From Flavobacterium alvei (GTDB lineage: Bacteria > Bacteroidota > Bacteroidia > Flavobacteriales > Flavobacteriaceae): DNA of 64,000 nucleotides. The notes beneath the pieces were generated by a model. The model was not told where the DNA came from, did not search any database, and saw only the letters and a program-made list of their open reading frames with translations. How positions within the stretch are numbered: the stretch's first letter is position 1; each line of letters opens with the position of its first letter. The translations under genes and the position numbers were made by a program. This document shows positions 55,170 to 63,758 of the stretch, in pieces. Location of the stretch: the NCBI RefSeq assembly GCF_002920895.1, contig NZ_PQVG01000002.1:1-64000 (forward strand), written 5' to 3'.

Positions 55170-55243
55170 TTTTTTTCAGAAAGAATGCCACAAAATCTAA
55201 ACTCCGATTGACGATATGCGGTAAGCATTCTTTCTAAAAAAAA
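55170..55243. repeat. Hairpin unit C
   Basis: Arms 55170-55188 and 55225-55243 pair over 19 bases with one mismatch; loop-side TGCCA and GTAAGC. The run of A in the right arm and T in the left could also act as a terminator. Confidence 0.72.
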
Positions 55244-55424
55244 CAGCTCAAGTTGAAGTCTTATCCGAATGTTAATTGATTAATGGAAAGTTAAGGGCAT
55301 ACTTGGATTTTTTCTTTGGATAAAAAAACGATTTATTCTTTTTCTCTCTATAGATAGATATTCCGCACTTGTTTGCACCATTAGTCCTATATAAGTCGCC
55401 ATTATAGACAAATTGATGCAAAAC

Positions 55425-55449
55425 AAAAAACCCTCTCTTTCGAAAGGGT
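55425..55449 (-). terminator. Terminator of the orphan gene at 55493
   Basis: ACCCT (55430-55434) pairs with AGGGT (55445-55449) around CTCTTTCGAA, with an A run at 55425-55430 that is the T run of the leftward transcript. Confidence 0.7.
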
Positions 55450-55492
55450 AATTGGTTTTAAAGTAGTAAACTTTACAAACTGATGGTCTTTT

Positions 55493-56296
55493 TTAGAACA
55501 CTTCTTGAATTTTCATAGCATTACCTGCATTGAATAAATAGTAGTTCACTCCTACTTGCTGATAAAATTCAATCCCAATACTTCCCAAAACAGCAACATT
55601 AGTTGTTATTGTTGGAGCATCTGGCAAAGTTGCAACAACATCAATTAAAGTTGTTACTGCATCTACAGGTGTGTAAGGCGAATATGAAATGTTTGATGTT
55701 TCATTTAACATTGGTTCTGCTGGCTCATAAGCTCCAGTTGCAGGATTAAAAACAAAATCCGAGATTACTGATAAAGCATTGATAATTCTGAAATGTGTTG
55801 CACCTGATGGAATATTCAAGAAGTTCAAAGGATTAAATGCCGGAACACTTAAAGTACTTTCGTTTCTGTCGACGTTAGCCGTTAAAGTAAACGGAGCAGA
55901 AAAAATACCATTAAAGGAAATATTTCTATTGAAATCTAAACCTTTCAAATATTGTGGTTGTTGCGAAACCAAAACAGCTCTTTGACCTCTTGCCTCTGAA
56001 CCATCCTCAATATTTATTTTTTTCATAATAGCAGTTAGTCTTCCTGTAAATTGACTATCTGTCATTTGTTTCATTAAAGCAGACAAACCAATTCTCACTG
56101 ATTTACCAGCATTAGCACAAGCTGCAAACTCGGACATATTTTCACGAGTACGAATAAAGCCTGGTGCAGTTTTTACTTGCTCGGCAGTTGGACCACCTTT
56201 TAAACCTGCAAAGTAACCTTCATTACCTTTAATTTTGAAGTGACGAACTTCTCCTAACGTCCCAACATATTTAATATGTCCTTTTTGTTTTGCCAT
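55493..56296 (-). CDS. Conserved protein of unknown function, 267 aa
   Basis: Begins MAKQKGHIKYVGTLGEVRHF, then 'FIRTRENMSEFAACANAGKS', a form seen repeatedly in Bacteroidetes proteins of 200-270 residues and of no known function. The N-terminal half is basic and Gly-rich, the C-terminal half (about 125-255) a hydrophobic beta-rich domain. No signal peptide or membrane helix. Oriented against all other island genes, with its own terminator. It might be a DNA- or phage-related structural protein; that is a guess. Confidence 0.7.
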   Translation of the reverse strand: MAKQKGHIKYVGTLGEVRHFKIKGNEGYFAGLKGGPTAEQVKTAPGFIRTRENMSEFAACANAGKSVRIGLSALMKQMTDSQFTGRLTAIMKKINIEDGSEARGQRAVLVSQQPQYLKGLDFNRNISFNGIFSAPFTLTANVDRNESTLSVPAFNPLNFLNIPSGATHFRIINALSVISDFVFNPATGAYEPAEPMLNETSNISYSPYTPVDAVTTLIDVVATLPDAPTITTNVAVLGSIGIEFYQQVGVNYYLFNAGNAMKIQEVF

Positions 56297-56385
56297 TTGT
56301 TGTGTGTTTTAGCAATTATACAATAATTTTTATTAAATTTACATTGTAATTAACTGATAAACAACAACTTAAATAAAGCAATATA

Positions 56386-56877
56386 ATGCAATTAAATGCT
56401 AAAGAAACCACCATTACAAAAAGTCTGCTCAAAATTGTAAAATTTGTTGATGGAGATGGAATAATTTTGGAAGATATTGTATCAAAAAAAGAATTTGAAG
56501 TTCGTTTATATGGTATTGATGCACCAGAAATAAACTACTGTAAGAAGATTAAAAAAGACGAAATTGAATTACAAGTTCCAGCTGCTTTACTAATCAAACT
56601 TGGTTATTTATCATTTAACTTTTTAAAAGATCAAGTTAATTTGGGTGATGTTTGCACACTAGTACAGGAACAAAATAATTTAGTTGATAAATATGGAAGG
56701 CTTTTAGGCTATTTAATTCTAAATGACGGCAGAATATTAAACGAAATAATGATAAAAGAAGGCTATGCAAAGCCGTATAATGAAGTATTTTGTGAAATGC
56801 TCCCAATGTATCAAGAATGGAATTTACAAGCTAAAAACAGCTCAAAAGGATTATATTCAATAGTAAACAAATTTTAA
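56386..56877 (+). CDS. Staphylococcal-nuclease-like protein (thermonuclease)
   Basis: 163 residues, one SNase fold. KFVDGDGIIL (Asp22 and Asp24), FEVRLYGIDAPEIN (Arg40, Asp45, Glu48) and KYGRLLGYL (Arg105) match the metal and catalytic residues of the family (Asp21, Arg35, Asp40, Glu43, Arg87). No signal peptide, so it would be cytoplasmic, unusual for this family. It cuts DNA or RNA with calcium. It is the last gene before the right attachment site. Confidence 0.85.
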   Translation: MQLNAKETTITKSLLKIVKFVDGDGIILEDIVSKKEFEVRLYGIDAPEINYCKKIKKDEIELQVPAALLIKLGYLSFNFLKDQVNLGDVCTLVQEQNNLVDKYGRLLGYLILNDGRILNEIMIKEGYAKPYNEVFCEMLPMYQEWNLQAKNSSKGLYSIVNKF

Positions 56878-56933
56878 ATATTTTGTCTATATTTGTCCTG
56901 TATTTATTGATGTTCAGCCCATTTTGATGGCTA

Positions 56934-56946
56934 TTTGTTGCCCAAT
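56934..56946. repeat. Integrase arm-type repeat, right end
   Basis: TTTGTTGCCCAAT, identical to 37996-38008. GGCAAC (56951-56956) follows as a short inverted partner. Confidence 0.6.
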
Positions 56947-56978
56947 CTTCGGCAACTATTGTAAATACTAAAACCTTC

Positions 56979-56999
56979 AAATATTGTATTGGAAAATAA
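56979..56999 (+). repeat. Right attachment site, mnmE 3'-end copy
   Basis: TATTGTATTGGAAAATAA reads, in the mnmE frame, YCIGK-stop, matching the FCIGK-stop of mnmE; 17 of 21 positions agree with 37911-37931. It is probably the displaced original end of the chromosomal mnmE. Chromosomal sequence resumes after it. Confidence 0.78.
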
Positions 57000-57176
57000 A
57001 CCAGTCAACTATTTTACACCCTTTTTAGGCGGACTTTTTATTGCTACTGTGGGTTGACTCATAAAGTAGGATAAAAAAATAAAAAGCGAAAACTAAAAAA
57101 ACGAAACTTAGGATAATTTAATCATATCATTAAACCATTTAGCTAATAAAATGTCAAATACGGAAATAATGAAACT

Positions 57177-58247
57177 ATGAAGACAATAGCCCTACTTTCT
57201 TTATTACTGATATCAATTTCTAGTTGTAGTAAAGATGATAATACGATTCCACCTACTCCATCAGAAACGATGTATTTCCCTTCTAATACTAATTCGACTT
57301 GGGAAACCAAATCAATTTCAAGTTTGAATTGGAATCAAAATGCCATCCAACCTTTGAAAGATTATCTTGCTCAAAAAAACACAAAATCATTTATGATACT
57401 TGTGAATGGTAGAATAGTTATGGAAGAATATTTTAATGGTCACAGCGCTTCTGCAGATTGGGAATGGAATAGTGCTGGTAAAACTTTAGTCGGCACAACA
57501 ATAGGAGTCGCTCAACAAAATAATCTAGTGAATATTAACAATAAAGCATCCGATTATTTAGGTTTAGAATGGACAAGTATGCCTTTGGCAAAAGAAAATT
57601 TGATAACAGTGCGAAATCTATTGACAATGACATCAGGCAATGATGATACGAAACAATATGTTATTAAATCAAATTTGACCTATGTTGCTGATGCTGGAAC
57701 CAGATGGGCTTATAGTAACATTTTTCAAAAACTAACCGATGTAGTTGCAAGTGCTAGTAACAAAACATTTGAAACCTATTTCAACGAAAAAATAAAGAAC
57801 AAAATTGGAATGGATGGTTTTTGGAATTTCGGAACAATTTATACCATATATCACAGCACCACTAAAAGTATGGCAAGATTTGGACTTTTGGCATTGAACA
57901 AAGGAAAATGGAACAATGAACAAATAATTAATGAATCCTTTTTTAAGGAAAGTATAGCTACTTCTCAAAACATCAATCCTTCTTATGGTTACTTTTGGTG
58001 GCTCAATGGAAAAACCAATTATATGATTCCGGGCGAACAAACTGTTTATCAAGGCTATTTAGTTCCTAATGCTCCTTCCGATATGTATGCAGCTATGGGC
58101 GCAAAAGACCAACGCATTTATGTAATTCCAAGTAAAAAAATGGTAATCATCAGAATGGGTGATGCTTCTGACCCAGCAAATCCAAATTTTGCAGTGTCAG
58201 GTTTTGATAACGAACTATGGGGTAAAATTAATGCTTTGATAAATTAA
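57177..58247 (+). CDS. Lipoprotein serine hydrolase (class C beta-lactamase fold)
   Basis: 356 residues. Lipoprotein signal with Cys17 (LISISSC). Ser-x-x-Lys catalytic motif in WNSAGKTLVGT, Tyr-x-Asn in WAYSNIFQKL, as in the beta-lactamase/esterase/D-Ala-carboxypeptidase group. It likely acts in the periplasm or on the surface; whether it hydrolyses beta-lactams, esters or peptides is not known. First gene after the island's right end, with 177 bases before its start. Confidence 0.85.
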   Translation: MKTIALLSLLLISISSCSKDDNTIPPTPSETMYFPSNTNSTWETKSISSLNWNQNAIQPLKDYLAQKNTKSFMILVNGRIVMEEYFNGHSASADWEWNSAGKTLVGTTIGVAQQNNLVNINNKASDYLGLEWTSMPLAKENLITVRNLLTMTSGNDDTKQYVIKSNLTYVADAGTRWAYSNIFQKLTDVVASASNKTFETYFNEKIKNKIGMDGFWNFGTIYTIYHSTTKSMARFGLLALNKGKWNNEQIINESFFKESIATSQNINPSYGYFWWLNGKTNYMIPGEQTVYQGYLVPNAPSDMYAAMGAKDQRIYVIPSKKMVIIRMGDASDPANPNFAVSGFDNELWGKINALIN

Positions 58248-58291
58248 AACAAAAACGTCCAAACGTCTGTGTAATTACAAACTCAATCCCC

Positions 58292-59734
58292 CTACTCTTT
58301 TTTTACCGCTTCTAATTTATCAGGAAATGCAGATTGTCCTTCGAGATTATTGATGATTAAGGAATCCACATTTTTACTTTCGACAGCATATTTAAAATAA
58401 TCGGGTTTGTTCTTTCCCCATTGTACAGAGCAGTTTTGCAATTTTATACTTTCGGCAGCATCAAAATAAAAGCCAGAAGTGCTCCCTTTTACAAAACCAT
58501 CAATATTAGAGGGGCGTCTATCGTAAATTCCTCCTGGATTACTGGTTGTTTTATCAATAAAAACGCCAACATTATCAAAAACAATATTGCTGATTTTGTC
58601 ATTGGATTCGGCACTTACATAAACGCCATTTTCACCCGTACATTGAATATTAGAGAATAGAATATTGCTGATTTTACCCACTTTGCCTTCAGTAGCTCCT
58701 TTGGGGAAACGCCAATTGGCATCTTTGTGATTGCCTTTTGCACGACGATAAGCGGTAATATAAATGGGTTCTGCTTTCCCCCACCAAGTATCGGTAGTCA
58801 ATCGACCTTCCACAATTATATTGGAAAAAATAACGTCACTCACGGTTCCTTCGTCCCTATTTTGAATTCCAAGTCCACGATTGCTATTTTTAATTATGCA
58901 ATTATTGAACACGACTTGCCTAATAGCATCCATGTTCTCGGAACCAATTTTTATAGCACAACTACTACTAGTCATCGTGCAATTAGTAACGGTTATGTTT
59001 TCGCAAGCACCAAATTCTTCAAATTCTCTTCGGTTTTTTAGACAAATGCAATCGTCTCCGCTTTCGATATAACAATCACTAATTCGAACATTCTTAGAAT
59101 GATCTAAATCAATGCCATCGCTATTTCGAACTTTCAAACTATTAAGCAAAGTTATCCCGCTAATTACCACATCGTTACAACCTATTAAGTGAACCGTCCA
59201 ATAAGCTGAGTTTCCAATATGAATGTCTCTAATTCGAATGTTTTTTCCGCCAACAATAGTCAATACATGCGGTCTTGGATCCAGACCTACAAAAGGTTTC
59301 AACACATAAGAATCCGCCAATTCTTCGCCCATAAAAGAAATACCGTTTCCATCAATTTTACCCGTTCCGCTGATGCTAAAATTTTCTATATTTTCGCCCC
59401 CAATCCAAATCGTTCCTTCACCAGGATTGGAACGAAAAGCACTTTTGGTATATAATTTTTCGTCAGGACTCGCCAGTAGCTTTGCTCCTGCTTCGATATG
59501 CAAATCAATACCCGATTTCACGTCAAAAGGACCAGTCAAAAAGGTGAAAGGAGCAGGAATCAATACCCGACCACCCGTTTTACTACAAGCGTCTATTGCT
59601 TTTTGAATGGCAATGGCATCATTGGTTTTGCCATCACCTTTGGCTCCGTATTTTTTGACATCATATACTTTTTGCGCCACGGCAGTCAATGAAAGACAAA
59701 AAACGATTAAGGTAATTACAGATTTTTTCATCAT
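58292..59734 (-). CDS. Polygalacturonase-like glycoside hydrolase, GH28
   Basis: 480 residues, Sec signal peptide (cleavage about 20). Right-handed beta-helix start VYDVKKYGAKGDGKTNDA. GH28 catalytic Asp residues lie in 'NSDGIDLD' and ESGDDCICLK, then the SSCAIKIGSE region and 'RGLGIQNRDEG'. It cuts homogalacturonan or rhamnogalacturonan outside the cytoplasm. It leads a leftward cluster with a uronate reductase-like enzyme and a sodium symporter, a pectin-use locus. Confidence 0.92.
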   Translation of the reverse strand: MMKKSVITLIVFCLSLTAVAQKVYDVKKYGAKGDGKTNDAIAIQKAIDACSKTGGRVLIPAPFTFLTGPFDVKSGIDLHIEAGAKLLASPDEKLYTKSAFRSNPGEGTIWIGGENIENFSISGTGKIDGNGISFMGEELADSYVLKPFVGLDPRPHVLTIVGGKNIRIRDIHIGNSAYWTVHLIGCNDVVISGITLLNSLKVRNSDGIDLDHSKNVRISDCYIESGDDCICLKNRREFEEFGACENITVTNCTMTSSSCAIKIGSENMDAIRQVVFNNCIIKNSNRGLGIQNRDEGTVSDVIFSNIIVEGRLTTDTWWGKAEPIYITAYRRAKGNHKDANWRFPKGATEGKVGKISNILFSNIQCTGENGVYVSAESNDKISNIVFDNVGVFIDKTTSNPGGIYDRRPSNIDGFVKGSTSGFYFDAAESIKLQNCSVQWGKNKPDYFKYAVESKNVDSLIINNLEGQSAFPDKLEAVKKE

Positions 59735-59794
59735 TGGTTTTTATTTAATGAATTCTCGAAACTAAAGTTCAAGAAATTCTTTTGTTTACATTTT

Positions 59795-60610
59795 TCACAC
59801 CCCGCTATTCACAGAGAAACCTCCATCTACGGTGATTTTTGTTCCAGAAACAAATTTGGAAGCATCACTCAATAGCCAAACCAAAGCTCCTGTCAGTTCT
59901 TCTGGATTTCCAAAACGGCTGAAAGGAGTATTTTGAAGAATCAAATTGCCTCTTTCGGTCAAACTTCCATCTTCGTTGGTCAATAAGGCTCTATTTTGCT
60001 CGGCCAAGAAAAAACCAGGCGCAATAGAATTCATTCTTATGGCATCGCCAAATCTATTTCCCAATTCCACAGCAAACCATTTGGTATAAGAATCGATGGC
60101 TGATTTTGCCAAACTATATCCCAATACCCTTGTTAATGCGTGATCGGCGGCAACGGACGAAATATTGACAATGCTACCTGTTCCACCATTTTTTATGACT
60201 TCGCCAAAAACTTGGGTCGGTAAAATGGTTCCAAACAAATTCAAGTTCATTACTTCTTGCAAAGCCGACATATTCAATTTAAAAATATCTTGATCTGGTT
60301 CAATGACAGCATCGGGTATGTTTCCACCAGCACCGTTGACTAATCCATCAATTTTACCGTATTTGGATAGTATTTTTTCACAGGCATTCATCAAGTCTTG
60401 TTCATTGGTTACATCAGCAATCAATGCAATGGCTTCCCCGCCTTGACTCACGATTGAGGCTACTCTTTCGTTGGCTATTTTTTCATTTCTTCCCACTACA
60501 CCCACAATTCCACCTGCATCGGCAATGGCATTGACAAATGCTTCTCCCAATATTCCAGTAGCTCCAGTTACTACAATTACTTTTCCTTTTAATGAAAAAT
60601 CGTTTTTCAC
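59795..60610 (-). CDS. SDR oxidoreductase (fructuronate/mannonate reductase-like)
   Basis: 271 residues. Rossmann start VVTGATGILGEAFVNAIA (NAD(P) loop TGxxGxG), NGAGG, the Ser ('VNISSVAAD'), and Tyr-x-x-x-Lys catalytic pair in YSLAKSA. Bacteroidetes pectin loci use such SDRs in place of UxuB, reducing fructuronate or tagaturonate; the neighbourhood supports this but the substrate is inferred. It lies between the GH28 gene and the symporter. Confidence 0.85.
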   Translation of the reverse strand: MKNDFSLKGKVIVVTGATGILGEAFVNAIADAGGIVGVVGRNEKIANERVASIVSQGGEAIALIADVTNEQDLMNACEKILSKYGKIDGLVNGAGGNIPDAVIEPDQDIFKLNMSALQEVMNLNLFGTILPTQVFGEVIKNGGTGSIVNISSVAADHALTRVLGYSLAKSAIDSYTKWFAVELGNRFGDAIRMNSIAPGFFLAEQNRALLTNEDGSLTERGNLILQNTPFSRFGNPEELTGALVWLLSDASKFVSGTKITVDGGFSVNSGV

Positions 60611-60742
60611 AGTTTTTTATATTTAAATTTTTTACTAATTCAGTTTTCAAATATAAACTACTTCACTTGCAATTCATAAGTATTTGTTTTGATTCGTTTT
60701 TTCATTTTAAACTGCATTCTCATTTTAGTATTAATCCAAAAT

Positions 60743-62380
60743 TTACCAAAAAACAGTGTATAAAGCAACCAATACACCACTAATGATGAATGAACCGATA
60801 ATAAACTCAGACGATACTTTAAACATAGATTTATCGACTTCTATAATATGTGTTGTATGTTGCTGTTCGGATTCTGGTTTTAGGAGGCTAATTCCCATCA
60901 TTATGAATACAATGGCAAAGAAACAAATCGTCATTCGGTCTAAAAAAGGATAATCTGGAAAAGCGCCATTAGTCCAAACTGGAAGGAACTTTAATACTGC
61001 TGCAATTGGCACAGTCAACAATGCTCCTGCAAGACCTGCGGAAGCTGTTGTTTTTTTCCAAAACATTCCCAACAAGAAAATAGCTAGCACTCCCGGCGAA
61101 AAGAAGCCCACATATTCTTGAATAAACTGATAGGCTTGATCCAAGGATTTTAATGCAGGAGCCACAAGTGCGGCAATAAACATTGCAATGATTACTGCCC
61201 ATCTTCCAGTAATTACCAATTTTCTGTCGGATGCATTTTTATTAAAATACTTTTTATAAATGTCCAATGAAAAAATAGTCGAAATACTATTGGCTTTCCC
61301 AGCCAATGAAGCTACAATGGCTGCTGTCAATGCTGCCAAGGCTACTCCTTTTAATCCCGCAGGCAATAAATTCATCAAGGTTGGATAGGCTTGATCTGGT
61401 TTTATTACCCCAGCGGCATCAACCATTTCTTGTTGAAACATACCGTTTTGATGCATGACATACATAGCAATTCCAGGTAAAACAGCAATAACTGGAACCA
61501 TCAATTTTAAAAAAGCAGCAAACAAAATACCTTTACGAGCCGTTTTTAAATCCGCTCCCAAAGCCCTTTGAACAATGTATTGATTGCAACCCCAATAAGC
61601 CAAATTGTTAATCAACATTCCGCCAATAATTACAGACATTCCTGGTAATTCAGCATAATGTGGATTCGATTTATCAAAAATCATATGCAAATGTCCGGGT
61701 GCTTCGTCGGCAATAATGGAAAGCCCTTTTAGAATGTCTTTTCCAAATCCAAAATGCTCTGATAATAAAGTCAACGATAAATAAGTGGTCACTAATCCTC
61801 CAATAATCAACACTATAACTTGAAAAATATCGGTATATCCTATTACTTTCATTCCTCCCAAAGTCACTATAATGGAAAACAAACTCAATCCCATTACACA
61901 AAATTCAAAGCTAACTGGAGCTATAGATGAAATCGCCAAAGCCCCCAAATAGATAATGGAAGTAAGATTGACAAACACATAAATCAACAACCAAATGATG
62001 GCCATTATAGTACTCACAGTATCATTGTATCTTTTTGCCAAAAATTGTGGCATCGTAAATATTCGGTTTTTAAGATATACAGGCAAAATAAATACGGCTA
62101 CCAAAATTAAAGTAGCAGCGGCCATCCATTCGTAAGAAGCAATGGCCAATCCAAGTGCAAAACCAGAACCGCTCATTCCTATAAAATGCTCTGCCGAAAT
62201 ATTAGAAGCAATCAAAGATGCTCCAATCGCCCACCACGTAAGAGATCCTTCTGCCAAAAAATATTCTTGAGAACTTGTAGCTGCCTTTTTTTTGTGCTGA
62301 TAAATATATATTCCGTAAGCAGTTACAAGCACGAAATAAATGAGAAAAACAACATAATCTGCTGATTGTAATACATTCAT
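60743..62380 (-). CDS. Sodium/solute symporter (SSS family)
   Basis: 545 residues with about 13-14 membrane helices. 'WWAIGASLIASNISAEHFIG' and the 'GNSAYWTVHLI'-unrelated core, with 'SLAGKANSISTIFSLDIYKK' near the Na2-site helix, match SGLT-type SSS transporters. Import of galacturonate, oligo-uronides or hexoses with sodium would fit the locus. The next gene leftward is the SDR. Confidence 0.9.
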   Translation of the reverse strand: MNVLQSADYVVFLIYFVLVTAYGIYIYQHKKKAATSSQEYFLAEGSLTWWAIGASLIASNISAEHFIGMSGSGFALGLAIASYEWMAAATLILVAVFILPVYLKNRIFTMPQFLAKRYNDTVSTIMAIIWLLIYVFVNLTSIIYLGALAISSIAPVSFEFCVMGLSLFSIIVTLGGMKVIGYTDIFQVIVLIIGGLVTTYLSLTLLSEHFGFGKDILKGLSIIADEAPGHLHMIFDKSNPHYAELPGMSVIIGGMLINNLAYWGCNQYIVQRALGADLKTARKGILFAAFLKLMVPVIAVLPGIAMYVMHQNGMFQQEMVDAAGVIKPDQAYPTLMNLLPAGLKGVALAALTAAIVASLAGKANSISTIFSLDIYKKYFNKNASDRKLVITGRWAVIIAMFIAALVAPALKSLDQAYQFIQEYVGFFSPGVLAIFLLGMFWKKTTASAGLAGALLTVPIAAVLKFLPVWTNGAFPDYPFLDRMTICFFAIVFIMMGISLLKPESEQQHTTHIIEVDKSMFKVSSEFIIGSFIISGVLVALYTVFW

Positions 62381-62451
62381 AATGGGTTGGTTTAGTTAAT
62401 AGATTCAATTTTTGGTTTAGTTTTTGGTTTTATGTTTTTGGTAAACTTCTT

Positions 62452-63597
62452 TTATATTTTCAAGAACCATTTTCTCTTGTATAGAAAATAAAGTAAAACA
62501 AGTTGAATAAAAGTTACCGATACTGCTGCAAACACAGGTTGCCAAATCAGTGGCAAGAATGAAATGGCTCCTCCAAACACAAAATCGGCAGTGTGTTTGA
62601 AATTGACCAAGCCTTCCGAGGCCATATAAATTAAAATAGAATTGGAGCCAATTAATAGTAAAGGAAATGCCCATTTACGGAAACCCAACACATCAATTAT
62701 CAGATAAAAAAAAGTGAAAAACAAAATGCTAAATCCACCCACAAAACACACGAAAGAACTGGTCCATAAACGTTTATTGATGGGAAAATCATAATGCCAA
62801 AGCGCTCCAATACCAATTAAAATAAGAGCTGAAGCAAGCATTATCAATATTTTTTCATTGGCCGAAAAGATATTTTTCCCTTTCAAAAATGTTCCCAAAA
62901 ACATTCCTAATAAAGCTGTAGCAATAGCTGGAATAGTTGAAAACAAACCTTCTGGATCATAGACTTTACTGTGCAATCGTCCGGGTAAAAATTGCTGGTC
63001 GATATAGCTTGAAAACGAACCATCGGGCGTTAAAATACCAGCCCCAAAATTTGGGACTGGTACTAACTTCAAAACTAAATAATAACCAAACAAAATGCCT
63101 ATAAACCAATACAGTTGTTTTCTTAAATCAAAATTCAAATAGATCAAACCTGCAAAAAACCAAGCCAATCCAATGCGTCCCAACACACTAGCAAAACGAG
63201 TTTGATCATAGCCGTCAAACCGCAATACCCCATTGACAACGCATCCTAGAAACAATAAAATACAAGTCCTTTTCAACATCGAAAGATATATTTTTTGTTT
63301 TTCTTTCGATGGTAATTCCATTGGAGTCTTTACACCTGCACTATTCATTTTTTTCTCAAAAGAATAAGGCATAGAAACCCCTGCCACGAATAGAAAAATG
63401 GGGAATATCATATCGTAAAACGTAATGCCATTCCAATCAGTATGATGCAATTGTGATGACATCCAGACAAAAACAGGAATTGGAGCAGCCTTTGCCAAAG
63501 CGTGAAAGATGTGTTCGCCACTCATAATCCAAAACATAACGAAACCTCTCAGTACATCCAAAGAAATTAGTCTTTCATTCGTAACAGTATTACTCAT
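62452..63597 (-). CDS. DUF5009 / NagX-type acyltransferase-like membrane protein
   Basis: 381 residues with about ten membrane helices. 'RLISLDVLRGFVMFWIMSGE' and FYDMIFPIFLFVAGVSMPYS match the heparan-alpha-glucosaminide acetyltransferase-like family (DUF1624/DUF5009). Its members are frequent in Bacteroidetes sugar-utilisation loci; no reaction is proven for most. It belongs to the leftward cluster, 71 bases from the symporter start. Confidence 0.85.
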   Translation of the reverse strand: MSNTVTNERLISLDVLRGFVMFWIMSGEHIFHALAKAAPIPVFVWMSSQLHHTDWNGITFYDMIFPIFLFVAGVSMPYSFEKKMNSAGVKTPMELPSKEKQKIYLSMLKRTCILLFLGCVVNGVLRFDGYDQTRFASVLGRIGLAWFFAGLIYLNFDLRKQLYWFIGILFGYYLVLKLVPVPNFGAGILTPDGSFSSYIDQQFLPGRLHSKVYDPEGLFSTIPAIATALLGMFLGTFLKGKNIFSANEKILIMLASALILIGIGALWHYDFPINKRLWTSSFVCFVGGFSILFFTFFYLIIDVLGFRKWAFPLLLIGSNSILIYMASEGLVNFKHTADFVFGGAISFLPLIWQPVFAAVSVTFIQLVLLYFLYKRKWFLKI

Positions 63598-63758
63598 ATC
63601 ATATTGTTTATCAGCAGTTTTCTACTCTTTTTTGCTTTATAAAACTCCTTTTTTAATGCTATTTTTTATTGAAACATCAATTAGCATTAGGCATAAGTTG
63701 AGCAAGGATGATTGCATCTGCCACAATCTCCAATTGATTTTAATCGATTTTTATATGG

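Larger units (their letters stand above)
54199..55492. other. 1.3-kb non-coding block packed with inverted repeats
   Basis: No convincing ORF in either strand; the reading frames present on the reverse strand (54387-54593, 54799-54999, 55003-55191) lie within the repeats and look unlike proteins. It holds five long inverted repeats, one small hairpin and a terminator, listed separately. Confidence 0.75.
37911..56999. mobile_element. Integrative genomic island in the 3' end of mnmE, about 19.1 kb
   Basis: Ends are the mnmE 3' end (37911-37931) and an imperfect copy (56979-56999). Between them lie a Xis-like gene, a tyrosine recombinase, a VirE-N/DUF3987 replication-like gene, a type I restriction-modification operon with extra nucleases, a toxin-antitoxin-like pair, a structured non-coding block and two further genes. 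No relaxase, coupling protein or T4SS gene is seen, so it is not self-transmissible. Its boundaries follow from the repeat and from the integrase position. Confidence 0.85.

Noticed and set aside
54387..55191. Three reverse-strand ORFs in the structured block (54387-54593, 54799-54999, 55003-55191)
   Set aside because: They lie inside the inverted repeats, have odd composition (Trp/Cys/Phe-rich) and no family resemblance; treated as non-coding.
54335..55243. Hairpin array read as integron attC sites
   Set aside because: No integron integrase, no cassette ORFs between hairpins, and the ends do not fit RYYYAAC/GTTRRRY.
56881..57176. Gene between the SNase gene and the serine hydrolase
   Set aside because: No ORF of useful length; the stretch holds the right arm site and attachment site only.
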